Assembly: GCA_028532985.1 (NCBI GenBank) | Contig: JANCIK010000010.1 | Coordinates: 434,001-498,000, forward strand | Length of the DNA stretch: 64,000 nucleotides | Origin: Stropharia rugosoannulata | Taxonomy: Eukaryota; Basidiomycota; Agaricomycetes; Agaricales; Strophariaceae | Reading direction: 5' to 3' | Shown here: positions 12,702 to 25,026 of the stretch, piece after piece | Layout of the letters: every line of letters begins with the position of its first letter | Position numbering within the stretch: position 1 is the first letter of the stretch | Made by a program: the position numbers and the translations under genes | The notes under the pieces: model-generated | Databases searched by the model: none | What the model saw: only the letters and a program-made list of their open reading frames with translations | What the model was told of the DNA's origin: nothing

Positions 12702-13532
12702 ATGAGCACTAATATGGGTGCAACTCAGCTAAACGAGGCGGTACCTGTCCGAACGTGTACGTCTCAAACGAAACTTTCGTCTTGAGATGTGTATCCTAAT
12801 GCGTCGAGTACAGACCGCTCTATCGCACCCCGCCCGACGACGGTAGTCGCTGAGTCTTCGGCTGCAGCATCCATGTGCAAAACACCCGTGCCACCCGAGG
12901 CGTCAGAGAGCAGCACCTCTAAAAAACGTTCGCCACTCAAACGGGGTCGCAACGAAGGAGAGAATGATCTACCAAACAGTTCAACTTCACATGAGGCCAC
13001 TGATAACGGCCGCGTTAAAAAGCGCCCACGGGTCACCACTGTGGACCATAGCCAGCGCATCTTGCGATCAGCAACAAACAGGAAAGCCAACGCCATCGAG
13101 CCAGTGGCACCCAAAGTAACAAAACCACGTAAGAAAACAGTTAAAGACGTCCCATCGAAACCTCTCGATAAGCCAACGAGTTCGATTCAAAGGCATACTA
13201 ATGAACCAGAGGAGACTGTGCGGACCGACAGCAAAAGTAACGGCACATATCGAATAATTCTTCCTAGTCCATTCGCCGATGGCCAGATCCCAGAGTCCCC
13301 GTATGCCTTGAAATGGCTGGCCAGCGTCGCAGATATGGTTAGGACTGATTTAAACATGAAAAAACCGAGACTATCAGAACCAGTATCCCAATCGCACCCA
13401 GCAATACTGGAGGGTCCTGGATGTCCCCCTGCTAACGTCGGGCTGCATATCCTGGCTGCTGTTTGTGCTCTTCGGGAATCGCAAGAGTCGCAAAACGTCG
13501 CTGCAGGGTGCCCAGTCTCAAAAAGTTCCTGA
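12702..13532 (+). CDS. uncharacterised basic nuclear-type protein (~258 aa)
   Basis: Exons 12702-12754 and 12809-13532. An in-frame TGA at 12783-12785 falls inside the proposed 54-nt intron, which has a GTGTAC donor, a CCTAAT branch-like site and a GAG acceptor; the phases match. An alternative donor and acceptor a few bases downstream also works. The protein is rich in Lys/Arg/Ser/Pro, with several NLS-like clusters (SPLKRGRNE, KKRPRV, PRKKTVK) and a more ordered C-terminal part from about residue 165 (YRIILPSPFADGQIPESPYA). It shares a loosely similar basic segment (RILRSAT versus RVLRART) with the protein at 28718-29305, perhaps by convergence. The function is unknown. Its stop lies 119 bp from the stop of the convergent COQ8 gene. 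Confidence 0.5.
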
Positions 13533-13651
13533 TTTAATGGTTATTGCTTCGTTAGTCTACTATCTTTATTGCCAATATTAGTTACATGTCTATCAGTCAT
13601 ATTTAATCCGATTACCCACCGAGTTGAGAGTCTGTCAAGCAAGAGACAGAA

Positions 13652-16435
13652 CTAAGCAGTTCCTAAGCTGTATTTGCCCACGATCTTATCCCATATCGCC
13701 TTCGTTTCGACGCTTGCCCCAAGTCTCGAAGCAAGAAGGAATGAACCGCTTAGTTTACTATGAGAGTGAAAACTATGTTGTCAGTCCGGTTCATGATTCC
13801 CAAAAAACATAGCCCATCGAGCGGGAAAGATCATAAGATAAAGGAACGGAACTCGAGACTCACCGATTCAGACTATAAGTCTCTTTTGGGGGCGGTGTCA
13901 ACCGATGCTGCAGCATAACCGGAATCTGGGCGCGGATCGCCGCTGTAATCTCAGTCCATTGGCTCCTCTCCCCAAATGAGAAGGGCTGAGGCGTATCGTA
14001 TTTGAAAGGTGTAGCAAGGAGTGTCAATGACTGAACATGAGCGTCGAGCATTATCTGAAAGGAAATAGAATGTCAGCATATAGCCTAGGAGACCCGAACG
14101 GGAAATGATAGTTCCAAATCACTTAAAGAACTCACTTCACTTTCCTCTCCTGTTAGGTATCCTATCTTCAGGCTCGCCTCAATACAAGCCTCCCGATTTC
14201 CTTGCGTCGCCGCTTGGAGGATGGTGTACCAACTATCCATGAATTCCTTTGAATACGTGCGAGTCGCGCCAAAGTCCACCAATTCAATCTACAATGACAC
14301 CATACATAAATTCGCCGATTGGATTGGAAGAAGAGAAGAACCACGAACCTGCCGTGTCTTTGCATTCCACAGAAAGTTGGTCCAATTCGGGTCCGTCTGC
14401 ATGGTACGGAACTCGAACAACTCCTTAAGACATAATTCGATAACCCGTGTGGCTATCTACGGAGGGCGGTCAGCATACGTGTAATCTTCGCTCGGGGATG
14501 AAGAGCGACATACGTCTACACGATCCCGCTCACTGATCCGCATTGCATTTGCCTCTCCGACGCTCACCCCATCAACGCGTTCCATGACAAGGACTGTCTT
14601 GGTGCTCCCGTCCCACACCCAGGGAACCTTGAACCGGGGGTCATTGCCCAAGTATTCTGGCGACCCAAAACGTCGAAGAAATTCGGCTTCCCGAACATAG
14701 TCACATTCATCTGCGAGCTCCGTCTTCATTGCCTGCAGTGTTTACATTGAAAAAATGAATAAACGTGACGCCATTAAAAGATATCGAATCGAATATACCT
14801 GTATAGTCTTGTCTAAGAACAGTCCCTTGGGTAACAGCTTCCCCGCAGTCAAAAGAATCTTGATATACCCAAGGTCACTTTCGATAGAATTAATGATATT
14901 CGGGAACTGGACTTTCACCGCTACCCGTTCGTCTTTCCCCGTCGCGGATACTGTGGCTGAGAGGACAGCTGTATGGACTTGCCCGATAGACGCCGCGGCA
15001 AAAGGGATACGGTCAAACGAGACAAAATTATTCTGCCAATACGGACCGAGCGCAGCGGACATAGCTTGCTAGCAACGAAAGTGAATCAGGGGATGGTAAG
15101 AAACTGGCGGAAGAACAGAAAACAGAGACGGATATGCTCACCTCCAGTTGCCAATCAGGCATATAATGCGCACTGTCTTGCACGCGACGGAATATCTTAT
15201 CAATTTCCGGGGGAAGAACGTGCGTATCTGTTACAAGTCCCGTCAATCTCTTAGCTATGCTGATACAAATTCGCGAGCAAAGGGAGATTACCCTGGATGC
15301 TCATGAACTGGCCGAGCTTCAACGCCGCCCCACGCATCTGTGAAAGCTTCGAAACCAGGCGCTTTACATTCGCTTCAGTCATCATCACTGAAGACGAAGT
15401 GTCCCCGCCTGCTCCTGTCCTCCGTAGAACTTCGGATGCTGCGCCATAGCTAAGTGAGGCGGCAAGTCCTAAAAATGAAAGATTAGAGGACATGATTACA
15501 ACCTTATAGCGCATATAAGTACAAACCTCCATAGTGGAATAGACGTCCGATTCGTGAGGACGGGACCTTAGAAGACTGAAGGCTGCGCTTAATGGGCTGA
15601 TAATCCTCCTCGTGAACCTGGATAGAAATTGGCAATTCAGAAACTGCTGGAACACTCACAAGTAATGTAGACACTACTCATGCCACTTACCATGTTCACA
15701 TCTTTCGGATGAGTTAATTCCGTTGCAGAAGCAAGCTCAGTAGGTTTCTCCGTCGGTGCACCAGCAAGCGGTCGGACGTTTTCTGCGATTAGATGCGACT
15801 GAACGTCGTGGTCCTTCGGAACCTTAAGTGTCTGCATGGGGCATTTTTTGGACGATGCTCACGGTCAAGCGTGCATCCGTTGGGATAGGTTTATCGTATT
15901 TGGTGTTTAAGTCGGAAGCGTGAAAGGTCTGGGAACAAATGTAAACGCATACACAAGTGCATTATTAGATTCCACCCACTTCTTTCGTCGTATAGCTTTC
16001 TATCACTGAAGGTTTCGGTGGTTCATTGTTATAAGACTTCTTTGAGGATGGCTTCACAGACTAATGTTTAAGACATAACGGGTAGGACTGCGACCGAAGA
16101 CTCACAATTTCCTTGTTCACACTCTGGCCTCCTGAAGCATCATCCACGTGAATATGTTTGGACTCCTGCTGGCTCCCTTCATGAAGCCCGCCTGGTGGTA
16201 GGAAGTCTGCCTGAATAAAAGAGGCCTGACTTGCCCGCGGTCGCGTATTCGCGAGAGTACTGTCCCATCCACTGTATGCCTCCGAGTATTCCACCCGTCG
16301 CCGTTTCCTTGGATGAAGGTACGCGCCGACAACTTTTGGCGCTACCTGCGCAGTTTTGTATTGCGCCGCATGTGATATAATCTCCGCGGTTGATGTGAGG
16401 ACGCACAGCCAGTTGTAGGCAGGGCCTGGCGGCAT
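13652..16435 (-). CDS. COQ8: COQ8/ABC1 (ADCK family) atypical kinase of ubiquinone biosynthesis
   Basis: Thirteen exons, read on the minus strand: 16435-16106, 16060-15980, 15928-15863, 15813-15691, 15617-15527, 15468-15292, 15227-15142, 15068-14799, 14732-14514, 14456-14349, 14288-14136, 14054-13864, 13757-13652. All phases join, giving 666 aa. Family hallmarks are in order: KxGQ (AALKLGQ, about residues 281-284), the alanine-rich loop AAAS (342-345) that replaces the usual glycine loop, AVKV with the ATP-site lysine (about 370), the catalytic-loop equivalent TDPNWTN (about 502-508) and the DFG motif VDFG (521-524). In yeast and animals this protein sits on the matrix side of the inner mitochondrial membrane and supports coenzyme Q assembly. 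The first ~220 residues are variable and should include the targeting signal. Everything needed for activity appears present. The fourth intron boundary (49 nt) is the least certain. Confidence 0.93.
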
Positions 16436-17859
16436 AGAGAGATGAGCAAATGGAATGACCGTGTTCAGGAACAGTGAGTGTCGCGCTTGCCTACGGCGCG
16501 GATCAGCCCGGTTGTCTTGCAAGAGCCAGTGAATCAAACAAAACGATGACCTTCAAGCTCCGACCGACCCCACAGAGCAAGCACAGTTTGAGCACAGTCC
16601 TTGCACAGTCCGTTCAACTTACATAAATTGTACATAAATGAACCTTGGCTAAACTTTGCATCCGACTTGCATCAACCTCACATCTGAGGACTCAACAGGC
16701 TAAGGTACACCTTACTCTTGCAATACTCTTGATTAACTTACTTAGAAGTTAGGTGCAGAGTCTGTGCATCAAGTGCAGACTAACCAATGGACAGATCGAC
16801 ACCACTCAGTCACGGATGCCAATTGACAAATGCAGTGTGTCATGATAAAAGAAAGTGCCTTTCTTGGTGGAGTCCTACTACTTGCTGGTTCTGTAGAAAT
16901 TTCAGGAGGATCAAGGGTCTGCACATATGAGCATACCTGAGCATAATTAACGAATCGAAGGTACGATCACCACGGCGATACAAACGCTCATCGAACTCAA
17001 ATAGAACTCGTTAAAACCTAGTGTCAGTTTTTATATTTTGTCTTTATTGTGCCACATCATGAAAGATGAACTCCGATATCTACCTCAAGCTCGTTTTATG
17101 CGTTCGAGGACTTAATACGTACAACGTTAGTATTTGAGCATAACCATGTCAAGCAAGTGCAGTAGCACTAACCTACACTACCAGCTCTCCGGGCTCCTTC
17201 AGGATAACAAGGAACGGTTTCCAGGAGCACACACAGTGGCGTGAGGAGATAAGAGTAATTTACGTGGAATCTAGATACAGATATCCCGAATCAGTAAAGC
17301 TGAAAAATTCTTGTTGGTCAATGCATGAGCTTTTTGTTGCTTAAACCAAAAGGTCTGGTGTGGGGTGGATATCAGGCTGTTATATAAACAAATGAGATGT
17401 CGTAAATTTCAACCGCGGAACAAATTGGGGTTAGACCAAAACAGCGCTTACAGAAATGGGTGGGTGTCGACGCGCCAGCAGCTTGCTCAATAGTTGTACG
17501 AGATCATATGATAAACCTGCGCCCTAATGTATTAGTGGCTCTCAATACGCGAGTATTCAAACCAGTTACACTCTCATACTCTGTAGTCATTGTCATGGTC
17601 CCATATCTTATAATCCAGGTCTCTATTCTCGACATGTAATGCACAAGTAATGCAGGTGATCAAAAAATGATCAAAAAATACTCCCTGTGAGAGCAGAAGT
17701 TGACAGAGGAAGACTTGGTGTCCAAACACGGTCACCATGTGTTGCACCTTGTGCGAATCAGGGAGAGACGGGCCGAGGAGCTTATTACATACGTTGTTCC
17801 CACGTCCAACAGGCTCCGCATACACGGACACGCACACACTACCGGACAATGCACACTCC
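16436..17859. other. divergent intergenic region between COQ8 and the zinc-finger gene
   Basis: About 1.4 kb holding the promoters of both divergent genes. I see no other gene, and no repeat or RNA that I can support. Confidence 0.5.
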
Positions 17860-18783
17860 ATGTCCATCACCCAAAGACCTACCCCCGAACAAGTGCAATC
17901 AAGTCTAGAAGACCTTCTCGCTGACTTAATAGAAACGGATGAATTTCTAAGGCGCTTTCCTGATATCGAGGTTGACGAAGATGGGCTCCCCGTCGAGGGC
18001 GCAGCCTCTATACATGAATACAGCCGCTGCAACGACGGCCTAGCTCTTCGTGTCGTACTCAATGTCACACTTCCAGGAAAGGATGAGCTTCATAAATATG
18101 AAGTGTTCTGCTGCGCGCATCCGGACCACCCGACATGCGATGAAATCGCTGAAACAGCGGACAAGATGGAGGCGCACATCAAGGCCCATGCCACCGACGA
18201 GTCGATATCATCGTCAGACAACGACAACGCAGAGGAAATGGATGTGGATGAGGACAGCGAGTCATCTGAGTCTGCCGAGGAGGACGAAGTAGTGTCTGAC
18301 ACTCCGAACCCGAAACCGAGGCCGTTCGTGTGCACGAAGTGTGGCTTTGGGACGACACACAGGTGGAGCCTTAAAAGGCACATAAAAACCAGGGCGTGTC
18401 AGAAGGGATTGACTCAGAGGGAACCAAAGGTCCGCGAACCTGCAAGCAGGTGAGTGATATACTGCAAGGAGTGTGGCATGCAATACCAATCTGCGGTTAT
18501 TTAGGGCCCGCACTCCAATTACTATGAAGCGCCCAGAATGTTCGTACTGCGGTATGAAATTTACGCTCACTAAAGACATGTCCCGCCATGTGAGGGAATA
18601 CTGCAAGAAACGCCCGTGAGTAGAAGTCCCGTCTAGTTTTTAACATACTCTAATTTGAAGCGCAGTGGTGCAAGTAAGGTCCCTAAAACGGAGGAATGTA
18701 CATGCCCACATTGCGGACGAGTTTACATAGGTGCCAGATGGCTTTCCCGCCATGTTCGCAACGACTGCAAGAAAGCCCCGTGA
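17860..18783 (+). CDS. C2H2 zinc-finger protein with three fingers (~272 aa)
   Basis: Exons 17860-18449, 18505-18615, 18666-18783. The N-terminal half is acidic (DEDSESSESAEEDE near residue 140) and starts MSITQRPTPEQ; an in-frame ATG at 17737 with a CACC context could add 41 residues. Three C2H2 fingers follow: FVCTKCGFGTTHRWSLKRHI (end of exon 1), ECSYCGMKFTLTKDMSRHV (exon 2) and CTCPHCGRVYIGARWLSRHV (exon 3). The last H is followed by CKK in fingers 2 and 3, giving a His-x4/5-Cys ending. Exons 2 and 3 are each one finger long with identical phase-2 borders, and both end in KKxP followed by CCG TGA GT, which is used as a splice donor after exon 2 and as the stop codon after exon 3. The likely role is DNA binding; the target is unknown. 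Confidence 0.8.
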
Positions 18784-20323
18784 GTCATTGCATGGTTGCA
18801 TATGTCAGTTTTAGCTGACAAGATATGCGCATGACAGGAAGTAGGGCAGTTCTGCTAAACGTTAACATAGACCTTTAAGCACAGACTCACAGATTCTGAG
18901 GAATCTTATAGCAAACCATCGAAGATATTTCGACGATGCTTAATACTTTTAAAGCCGTCTGCTCGTAGTGTCCGTGATACCCTTGTTAATCATTAATGTT
19001 ACATATGTACTTTTCAGTACCTAGCAAGCACATAATCATCAAATAACAGCACCTCCAGGGGAACAAATGAAAGGTTAAAATGGGAACATTTATGTCGAAC
19101 GACGAGCCTCCCACCGCACATTCATAGAACATGGTCTTTGGTATACCGTTAGAATGCAGCCACAAGACATGTAACGGCATATGAGCTAGTACATACCCAC
19201 TTCATCCCATGACAATAGGATTTGCGTGTAGAGGTCAGCATAAATGCGGTATCATGCCATGTGGCTGACTAGCGGATCATCATATAATTGGGCAAAGGAG
19301 CCCATCTGAGTTGAAAATACAAGGGAAAGGGGAGCTGGCGAAATCAACGAATTCGCGACAGAACTTGGGGGATGCGTAGGCCATAAAATGTACGTTCATT
19401 TTGGTACATTTCGTTGACAACTTACCGAATCGAGCTTCATGACATAGGCAGATAGGCAGATACGAGAGGAGGTTGACTCGGGAGGAGGTCTAGTATACGA
19501 TACGACACCTTCTGAAGGAGCAGCCTATTATAGTCGCAAGATTAATATAGAGACGAGTAAGACAAACAAAACAATCATGACAATTGGAAACTACTCGTGA
19601 AATTACAAAGAAGACTTCTTTTCATTTTACTCATGCACGAGGATCTACAATTTACGTATACGTATACGCCACGCAGTTCCCTCAGAGTCGTGTTACGACG
19701 GGAAAACTTACCTGACGATACTGGCGAACTTACAAAGCCTACCACACACTGGTCATAAACCAGGAAACGCTTGGCGTAACCTTTATCTCCCGATTTGTGT
19801 CGCCTTTTTTTCCCTTGTTTTTTTTTTCCTTCACCATATGAGCAGTAAACGAGCACCTCCCACGCTGTGAGCACGCCTTGTTCTATCGGCAAATTTCTCT
19901 TGTTGTCAGCCTTTTATATGCTCGGATACATTCGGAGGCTGTTATATGCCCAGTGTCTTTTACTGCGCGTGTAAGCTGAATGAGTAGTTGCAGGTAGTTG
20001 CATATCCCGCGGCTTGAGAGTGTTTGTCTAAATTGCAAAGGAAATAAGCCAAATATGTCAACGACTCAGCACAGACTCAGAACATCGGGTCATCACTGCA
20101 GAGACCTAACATCTGCGCAGACAGACAGTCCTGCTACAAGAAAGTACTAATTGAAGAAAACACTAGTAGAATGTACATACATGTATACCAGCCATATCTA
20201 AGATCGTTCCACTACTAAAATACAAATGAAGCAAAAAAGCAACCGTACATTATTTCCGAAGACGAAAAACAAAAACAAGACAACAAAAAGATAACTCTGC
20301 ATGCACTAGTAGAACCTCTGTTC
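18784..20323. other. intergenic region, 1.5 kb
   Basis: No supported gene. A minus-strand open frame at 19575-19892 contains a Lys/Gly run from a T/C-rich tract and looks like chance. Confidence 0.5.
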
Positions 20324-22720
20324 TTACATAGCGATAGCAACAGCCTTTGACATCAAGGGTGTTACAGGATCAAATGAAGCAGCACTCTCAATCGACAGCC
20401 CGACTTTGGCGTCTGCGACCTCACCTGAAGGCTTTCCGTTCGGTAAGATACTCATACCATTGACGCGATTACTCTCATGAACAATGGGGGCTGCGGCCAC
20501 CGCCACGCGTTCAGCTTCACCAATAGAAATGGGCTCTGCCCCTGGCTTAAAAGCATCCTTTGGCGAGGCCTCCGCACCTGGGCCGTCTCCATTGTCTGCG
20601 CCTGGAGGGCCGAAGACGCCCATTCTCCCAAGACGTGTTAACGACCCGTGAAGCTGTTTCGCTTCCCGCATCTCCTTCTTCTCGCGTTTCTTCGTCTCAC
20701 GTTCCTCGTCGCGCACACGTTTCGCTTCACGCTCCTGGCGTTCGGCGTCCACCCAGGCAGGTGCGCCTGCGGCCGCGCGTTCGGGCTGCTGCTTGCACGA
20801 GAGAAGGTAGCCCTGGAGCTCCGCAGTGGAGAATTCACAGTCAGGGATGGCGGCGGCGAAGCTCTCTGCAAGGGTATTCAACGCCGCTTCTTTCTCGGCT
20901 ACAGAGAGCTTTCTGGGGGCGTCTTGGGGCACCTTTTCTGAAGGGATGTCGTCTGCATCTTTCTCGGTGAGAAGAACGGTATATGATTCGGGGAAGAACC
21001 GGAGGAATAGTGCTGAGGCCTGTGCTTTGGTCGCGAGCTTGTACTGGACCTTCTTATCGATGCGACCGGGGCGCAGGAGTGCACTATCTAGGCGATCGAT
21101 ATAGTTGGTCTGCGAAGGTTGAATAAGTAGAGTTCCCATTTAATTTAATAGAGTTGAAGACTCACTGTGGCGAAGAATATTTTCCCTTCTTCACTGCCCA
21201 CGCCGTCCAGAACGTTCAGAAGTCCGGAAAGCGTGATTGGAGAAGTCCTCCGCCCGCCCATCGGCGTGGCCATCATCATATTGGGATGACCTAACGCCCC
21301 TGCGCCCATCATGGGCATGGTGTCCGACTCCTCTTGATCTTCGCGTGAAGGGAATGCGCAGTCAATATCCTCGATAAGAAATATCGCCTGTTTGGGGATA
21401 GACGAGACTGCCTTCTGAAGGAAGTTATCATCAACGCTAAGAATACATCAGCATCATTTAGGCTAAGGCAATTAAGGAACGTACAATGATGAAGCTAACG
21501 ATATGGAGTAAATTTCGAGGCCAAGTTCACCAGCGACTGCGTATATTGTTGAACCTGTATTTGCCAGTTAGACATTTTTAAATCGTACAATGTAAATGAA
21601 CCCTTTACTCACTTTTTCCTGTGCCTGGTGGGCCGTACAGTAGATAGCCCCGGCGATGCGGGATGCCGGCTTTAGTGTACCAATCCTCGCTACGAATAAA
21701 CTCCCGGGCATCATCGACAATTGATTGGATGACGCCTTCTTGGAGTATAATGGAGCTGAGCGGACGACGTTGCTTTGCTTTCGAGTTACCCCAAACCCCA
21801 TGAGGTCCGAAAACCATGTTCTAAAAAGAAGATAATAAGTAATATAATCAAACGCATGGAGAATCAGACGAACGCGACGGACTTGATCTATGGTGTGCAC
21901 GACAACATGAGGCCTGCTCTTCTTGGAGTATCGGGCTTTTGCGTCGTCCACAAGAGCGGAAAGGGCGCCCATGTCGCGTGTGTATAGCCTACATATAGCT
22001 AGCATGAGGAACAGAGTAACCAAGCGAGAAAGGTGCACACGTTAGGTATATCGTATTGAACGACTGATTCCCCATTGCTGGATTGAACCTAGACCCCAAC
22101 GACCTTCGGATCTCAACCCAGTACCCCCTCCACTTGAATAGTTGGGCATCTTCGTACGTAGGGACGTATTCCGCGTTACCGTCAGTAACAAACTCATCGC
22201 CGTCCGGATTCGAAACATTCACAGTCCACTTCCGCATGGAGTTCGTCGCGTTTACTTTGAACTGGCGAGCTCGTGTCCATACTTTCTCCTCAGTCTATGC
22301 AATGTCAGTACCATGTTAAGTAGAACACATATAGACTCACGAGAAACAAGAGGATCCATTCATATGCGGGGTCTCCTTCTGAAAATTGTGCTGTGATCGA
22401 ATACTCTAGAAAGTGACGTTAAAGCAGAGTAGCAGGTGAAGTTAGAAGAACGTACGAAAGAGTTTGAACCGCTCGACCGCCCAATAGAAAAATCGTCGTC
22501 CAGTTTCGATAATTGTACCGAGGAGGAAGAGGCGGATGCTACTCATCACCGCGTTATGTACTGTGCCATTACCCGCCCCTCCACCACCCACAAACCCCTC
22601 GAATAGCGAGGCGAACATAGACATGCCCATGATAGTCGTTAGAGTGCTGCCATCAGAAGACCCTGCCAGATCTTCCATGACTGAACCGTCTGCCAAAACT
22701 TGTGCTCGCCGCTGTCTCAT
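20324..22720 (-). CDS. BCS1-like mitochondrial AAA ATPase
   Basis: Eight exons: 22720-22456, 22405-22341, 22294-22041, 21988-21883, 21820-21613, 21554-21485, 21436-21166, 21109-20324, all in phase, 674 aa. The N-terminus has a hydrophobic segment (about residues 50-75), followed by the BCS1-specific domain ([20 protein letters not shown]) and the AAA core: Walker A GPPGTGK at about 293-299, Walker B FLIEDID at about 342-348, and [20 protein letters not shown] with the arginine finger region. Bcs1 in yeast is an inner-membrane translocase that inserts the folded Rieske protein into complex III. Basidiomycetes carry several BCS1-like paralogues, and this one has a ~150-residue Lys/Glu/Arg-rich C-terminal extension not found in canonical Bcs1, so it may be a paralogue with another client. 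A Met/Gly-rich insert follows Walker B. Confidence 0.88.
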
Positions 22721-22880
22721 GAGATTCGGTGCGTTTCAACTGGTGTTTGAGTGGCGAGGACGGATTGCAGGGGGAAAGAGACGAGTGAACGAAAGGTAAG
22801 TTTATATAGATAAACGTATCCTTGAGTCACATTCAAGGCATTTTAAGATTCCTGGAATGGCGTTTGGACAATGGAAGGTA

Positions 22881-22916
22881 AGGTAGAGGACGTCCATATC
22901 CCGCCAACATCACGTG
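22881..22916 (+). repeat. left terminal inverted repeat of the 789-bp element
   Basis: 36 bp, beginning AGGTAGAGGACGTCC and ending in CACGTG. It is the reverse complement of 23634-23669 with one mismatch (A versus G in the CAAC[A/G]TCACG part). Confidence 0.9.
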
Positions 22917-23633
22917 GAGTGACTTTTCCGTGACAAGCAGCTCCAAAACAGGAAAGTGTACCTCGGAGAAACCATGGACATAATATTGCACCGCAAAGAG
23001 ACCAGTAACAAAAAATCTAGCTCCAACATTTTGTTTAATAGTATGTAAGCTACCGAAATATCAAGTTTGAGAGAGATAGATCAAAAACTGCCGGAGAAAT
23101 AATAGTTACAAGTTTGGCTGTATTAGATGACGAGAGATCATGATTGATCATTGATAACTCACTTCGTTCTGTGCACATCTTGCCCTTTCCACCATGTTTC
23201 CACCATCCATTCAGTGTTTTTCAAGCTATATCACACTTCTCGAGCTCAGCCAGGATTGAATCTGGTAAAACACGGTGGCCACGGTATCTTCTAGTTGCCC
23301 AAGCAGCCTGTCTGTCATTGAGCTTGCATTGAGCCCTCGGTTATATGCTCGGGATCGGATTCTCGTCCACCTCTTTGTAAAAGTTTGCACAGCATGCCAA
23401 AGTGGCGCCATTGACGTGTTTAGAGCTCGGAAGGCAGGTACACTCTAGTATTTCTCTTATTTTGTCATCATTTCTCATTGAACCATTACAAAAATGGTAC
23501 TGTAACGTGTCAAATTGTTTTCCCAACAAAATGTTGGGAACAGATTTGGGCAAAAATCAAACAGAGGGGAGAAAAACACGCTTTTTTGGTAAATTAGTGT
23601 CCAGTTGCCTTTTTTGTTCACTGTCACAGACAG

Positions 23634-23669
23634 CACGTGACGTTGGCGGGATATGGACGTCCTCTACCT
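23634..23669 (-). repeat. right terminal inverted repeat of the 789-bp element
   Basis: Mirror copy of 22881-22916 with one mismatch, running from CACGTG to the outer end CCTCTACCT. Confidence 0.9.
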
Positions 23670-24221
23670 GTGCAGAAGCCGAGTGCTGCCAACGTGGGTT
23701 GACTTTTACGGCAGTCAGGAGCGGCCCGACGGGTATGACTCCAGGAAGCTGTGCAATTGCTGTGCAACTCAACTGCGCCGTAGGCGGCTTGATGAACTTG
23801 ACAGCCAGCGCCTAAGAAAGAGTGATAAATATGCAAGTACTGCACAACATTATATACGGACATCGATTTCAGTCTTTCTAACAGGTGTGCATACGTGTAC
23901 TTTATTTAATACCATGTGCTGTGCTTCAGAACTTATACTCAAATTGAGCCATGCTAGCAATTTCATAATAGTTTCAAGAAAGCAAAAGTCCACGCATGCT
24001 ACATACCTGTGGATAGAGTGCAAGAAGAATATACGAACGATGTAAAAATATCCCGCACATGGAGACTCTGACAGCCTGGCCGAGCTCAGTTCACACATTC
24101 ATATGCCCCACTATTCCAGAACCCCCGAACTTGACGCATCATGTATCAGCATCCAGAAGTATGTCTATTACAGCCGTATGCGAGCGAAGGTGTGTCCCCA
24201 ATATACAAAAACTACAAGTTA
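23670..24221. other. intergenic region between the MITE and ICMT-1
   Basis: No supported gene in ~550 bp; open frames here are short and lack start or splice support. Confidence 0.5.
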
Positions 24222-25026
24222 TTAGTACAATCCTGGGATGAGTCGGTATGGTACTAATTTGGCCCAAGTTTCCCACTTTTTCCCGAACTCATTTCTCATA
24301 AGAGAGTCCTCATACTCGATCCGATTTTTAATCATCCCCCAAACATATGATAAGAAGAATATAGAGGGAGCAAAAATTGGCCACGCAATCGGCATAAATA
24401 TCAAACCACTCTCTCGAAGGTATGATCCTGGAGCCAAGCACCATATAACCGTTCCAATATGCATAATCAGAGCCCCAATGTACGACGGGTGTCGAACAAT
24501 TGAGTAAGGCCCACTGGTGACAAGCTCATGATCCTTGAGAACCGAAACATGAAATGCGAACTGTTTTCCGAGTTGACAAATACTCCAATATCGAAATGCG
24601 GCACCGGCGAATAGTAGAGAACCGCCAATGATACGAAGTGGAGGAAAGTAGACTGTTGGGAGTATTGTACCATCTGAGCCCGAAATAAGATCTTTGGACA
24701 AGAGACTCCTCGCCCCTGTTGAGGGTTTTGCTGAGTCTGAGGCGTAGATCCCTAAATCGTAGGCCGTGCTTAGAATTACTTCAGCCACTGAATGCATCCA
24801 GAATAGGTACTGAAAAGGACAACGTATCAACTAAATAATCTTCCGAGTCCATGAAAGCAGCGATAAGGCTCACTTTATGTACTCTCATACAGACTTTGAG
24901 CCATGTCCTATAGTCGTTAATGGGCTTTCGCCTATCTTGAGGGGCTGGTGCAGTGGGGGCGGTCAGGCAGAGATGTATGCCTGTCGCTAGAGTAAGAATG
25001 AATATTTGAGTGACTGGGAAGACCAT
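24222..25026 (-). CDS. protein-S-isoprenylcysteine O-methyltransferase (ICMT copy 1)
   Basis: Two exons, 25026-24874 and 24809-24222, giving 246 aa. ICMT (yeast Ste14) is an integral ER membrane enzyme that methylates the prenylated C-terminal cysteine of CaaX proteins using S-adenosylmethionine. The family region is clear: GPYSIVRHPSYIGAL, then several hydrophobic segments and the C-terminal block NRIEYEDSLMRNEFG followed by WAKLVPYRLIPGLY. The N-terminus (MVFPVTQIFILTLATG) is a hydrophobic span. The single intron lies after RVHK, the same place as in the other three intact copies of this window. All hallmark residues that I can judge are kept. The substrate is unknown; no pheromone precursor or CaaX peptide gene is visible nearby. 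Confidence 0.85.

Larger units (their letters stand above)
22881..23669. mobile_element. non-autonomous DNA transposon (MITE-like), 789 bp
   Basis: The two ends (22881-22916 and 23634-23669) are 36-bp terminal inverted repeats that match at 35 of 36 positions, starting AGGTAGAGGACGTCC. There is no coding capacity inside. The left ~265 bp recur in inverted orientation at 40744-41010. I could not identify a target-site duplication by eye: the left flank ends AAGGTA and the right flank starts GTGCAG. The superfamily is therefore open. The element sits between the start of the BCS1-like gene and the ICMT-1 gene. Confidence 0.85.

Noticed and set aside
12783..12785. Nonsense mutation making the 12702-13532 gene a pseudogene
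   Set aside because: A 54-nt intron with branch-like site and matching phase removes the stop, so an intact gene is the simpler reading.
18838..18844. A fourth, 7-nt exon ending the zinc-finger gene
   Set aside because: Reading on from exon 3 gives a stop codon at once (CCG TGA), which is simpler.
19575..19892. 105-codon minus-strand open frame
   Set aside because: Its Lys/Gly run comes from a T/C-rich tract; no splice partners or domain.
23402..23815. 137-codon plus-strand open frame
   Set aside because: It spans the right end of the MITE, so it crosses an element boundary, and has no recognisable pattern.
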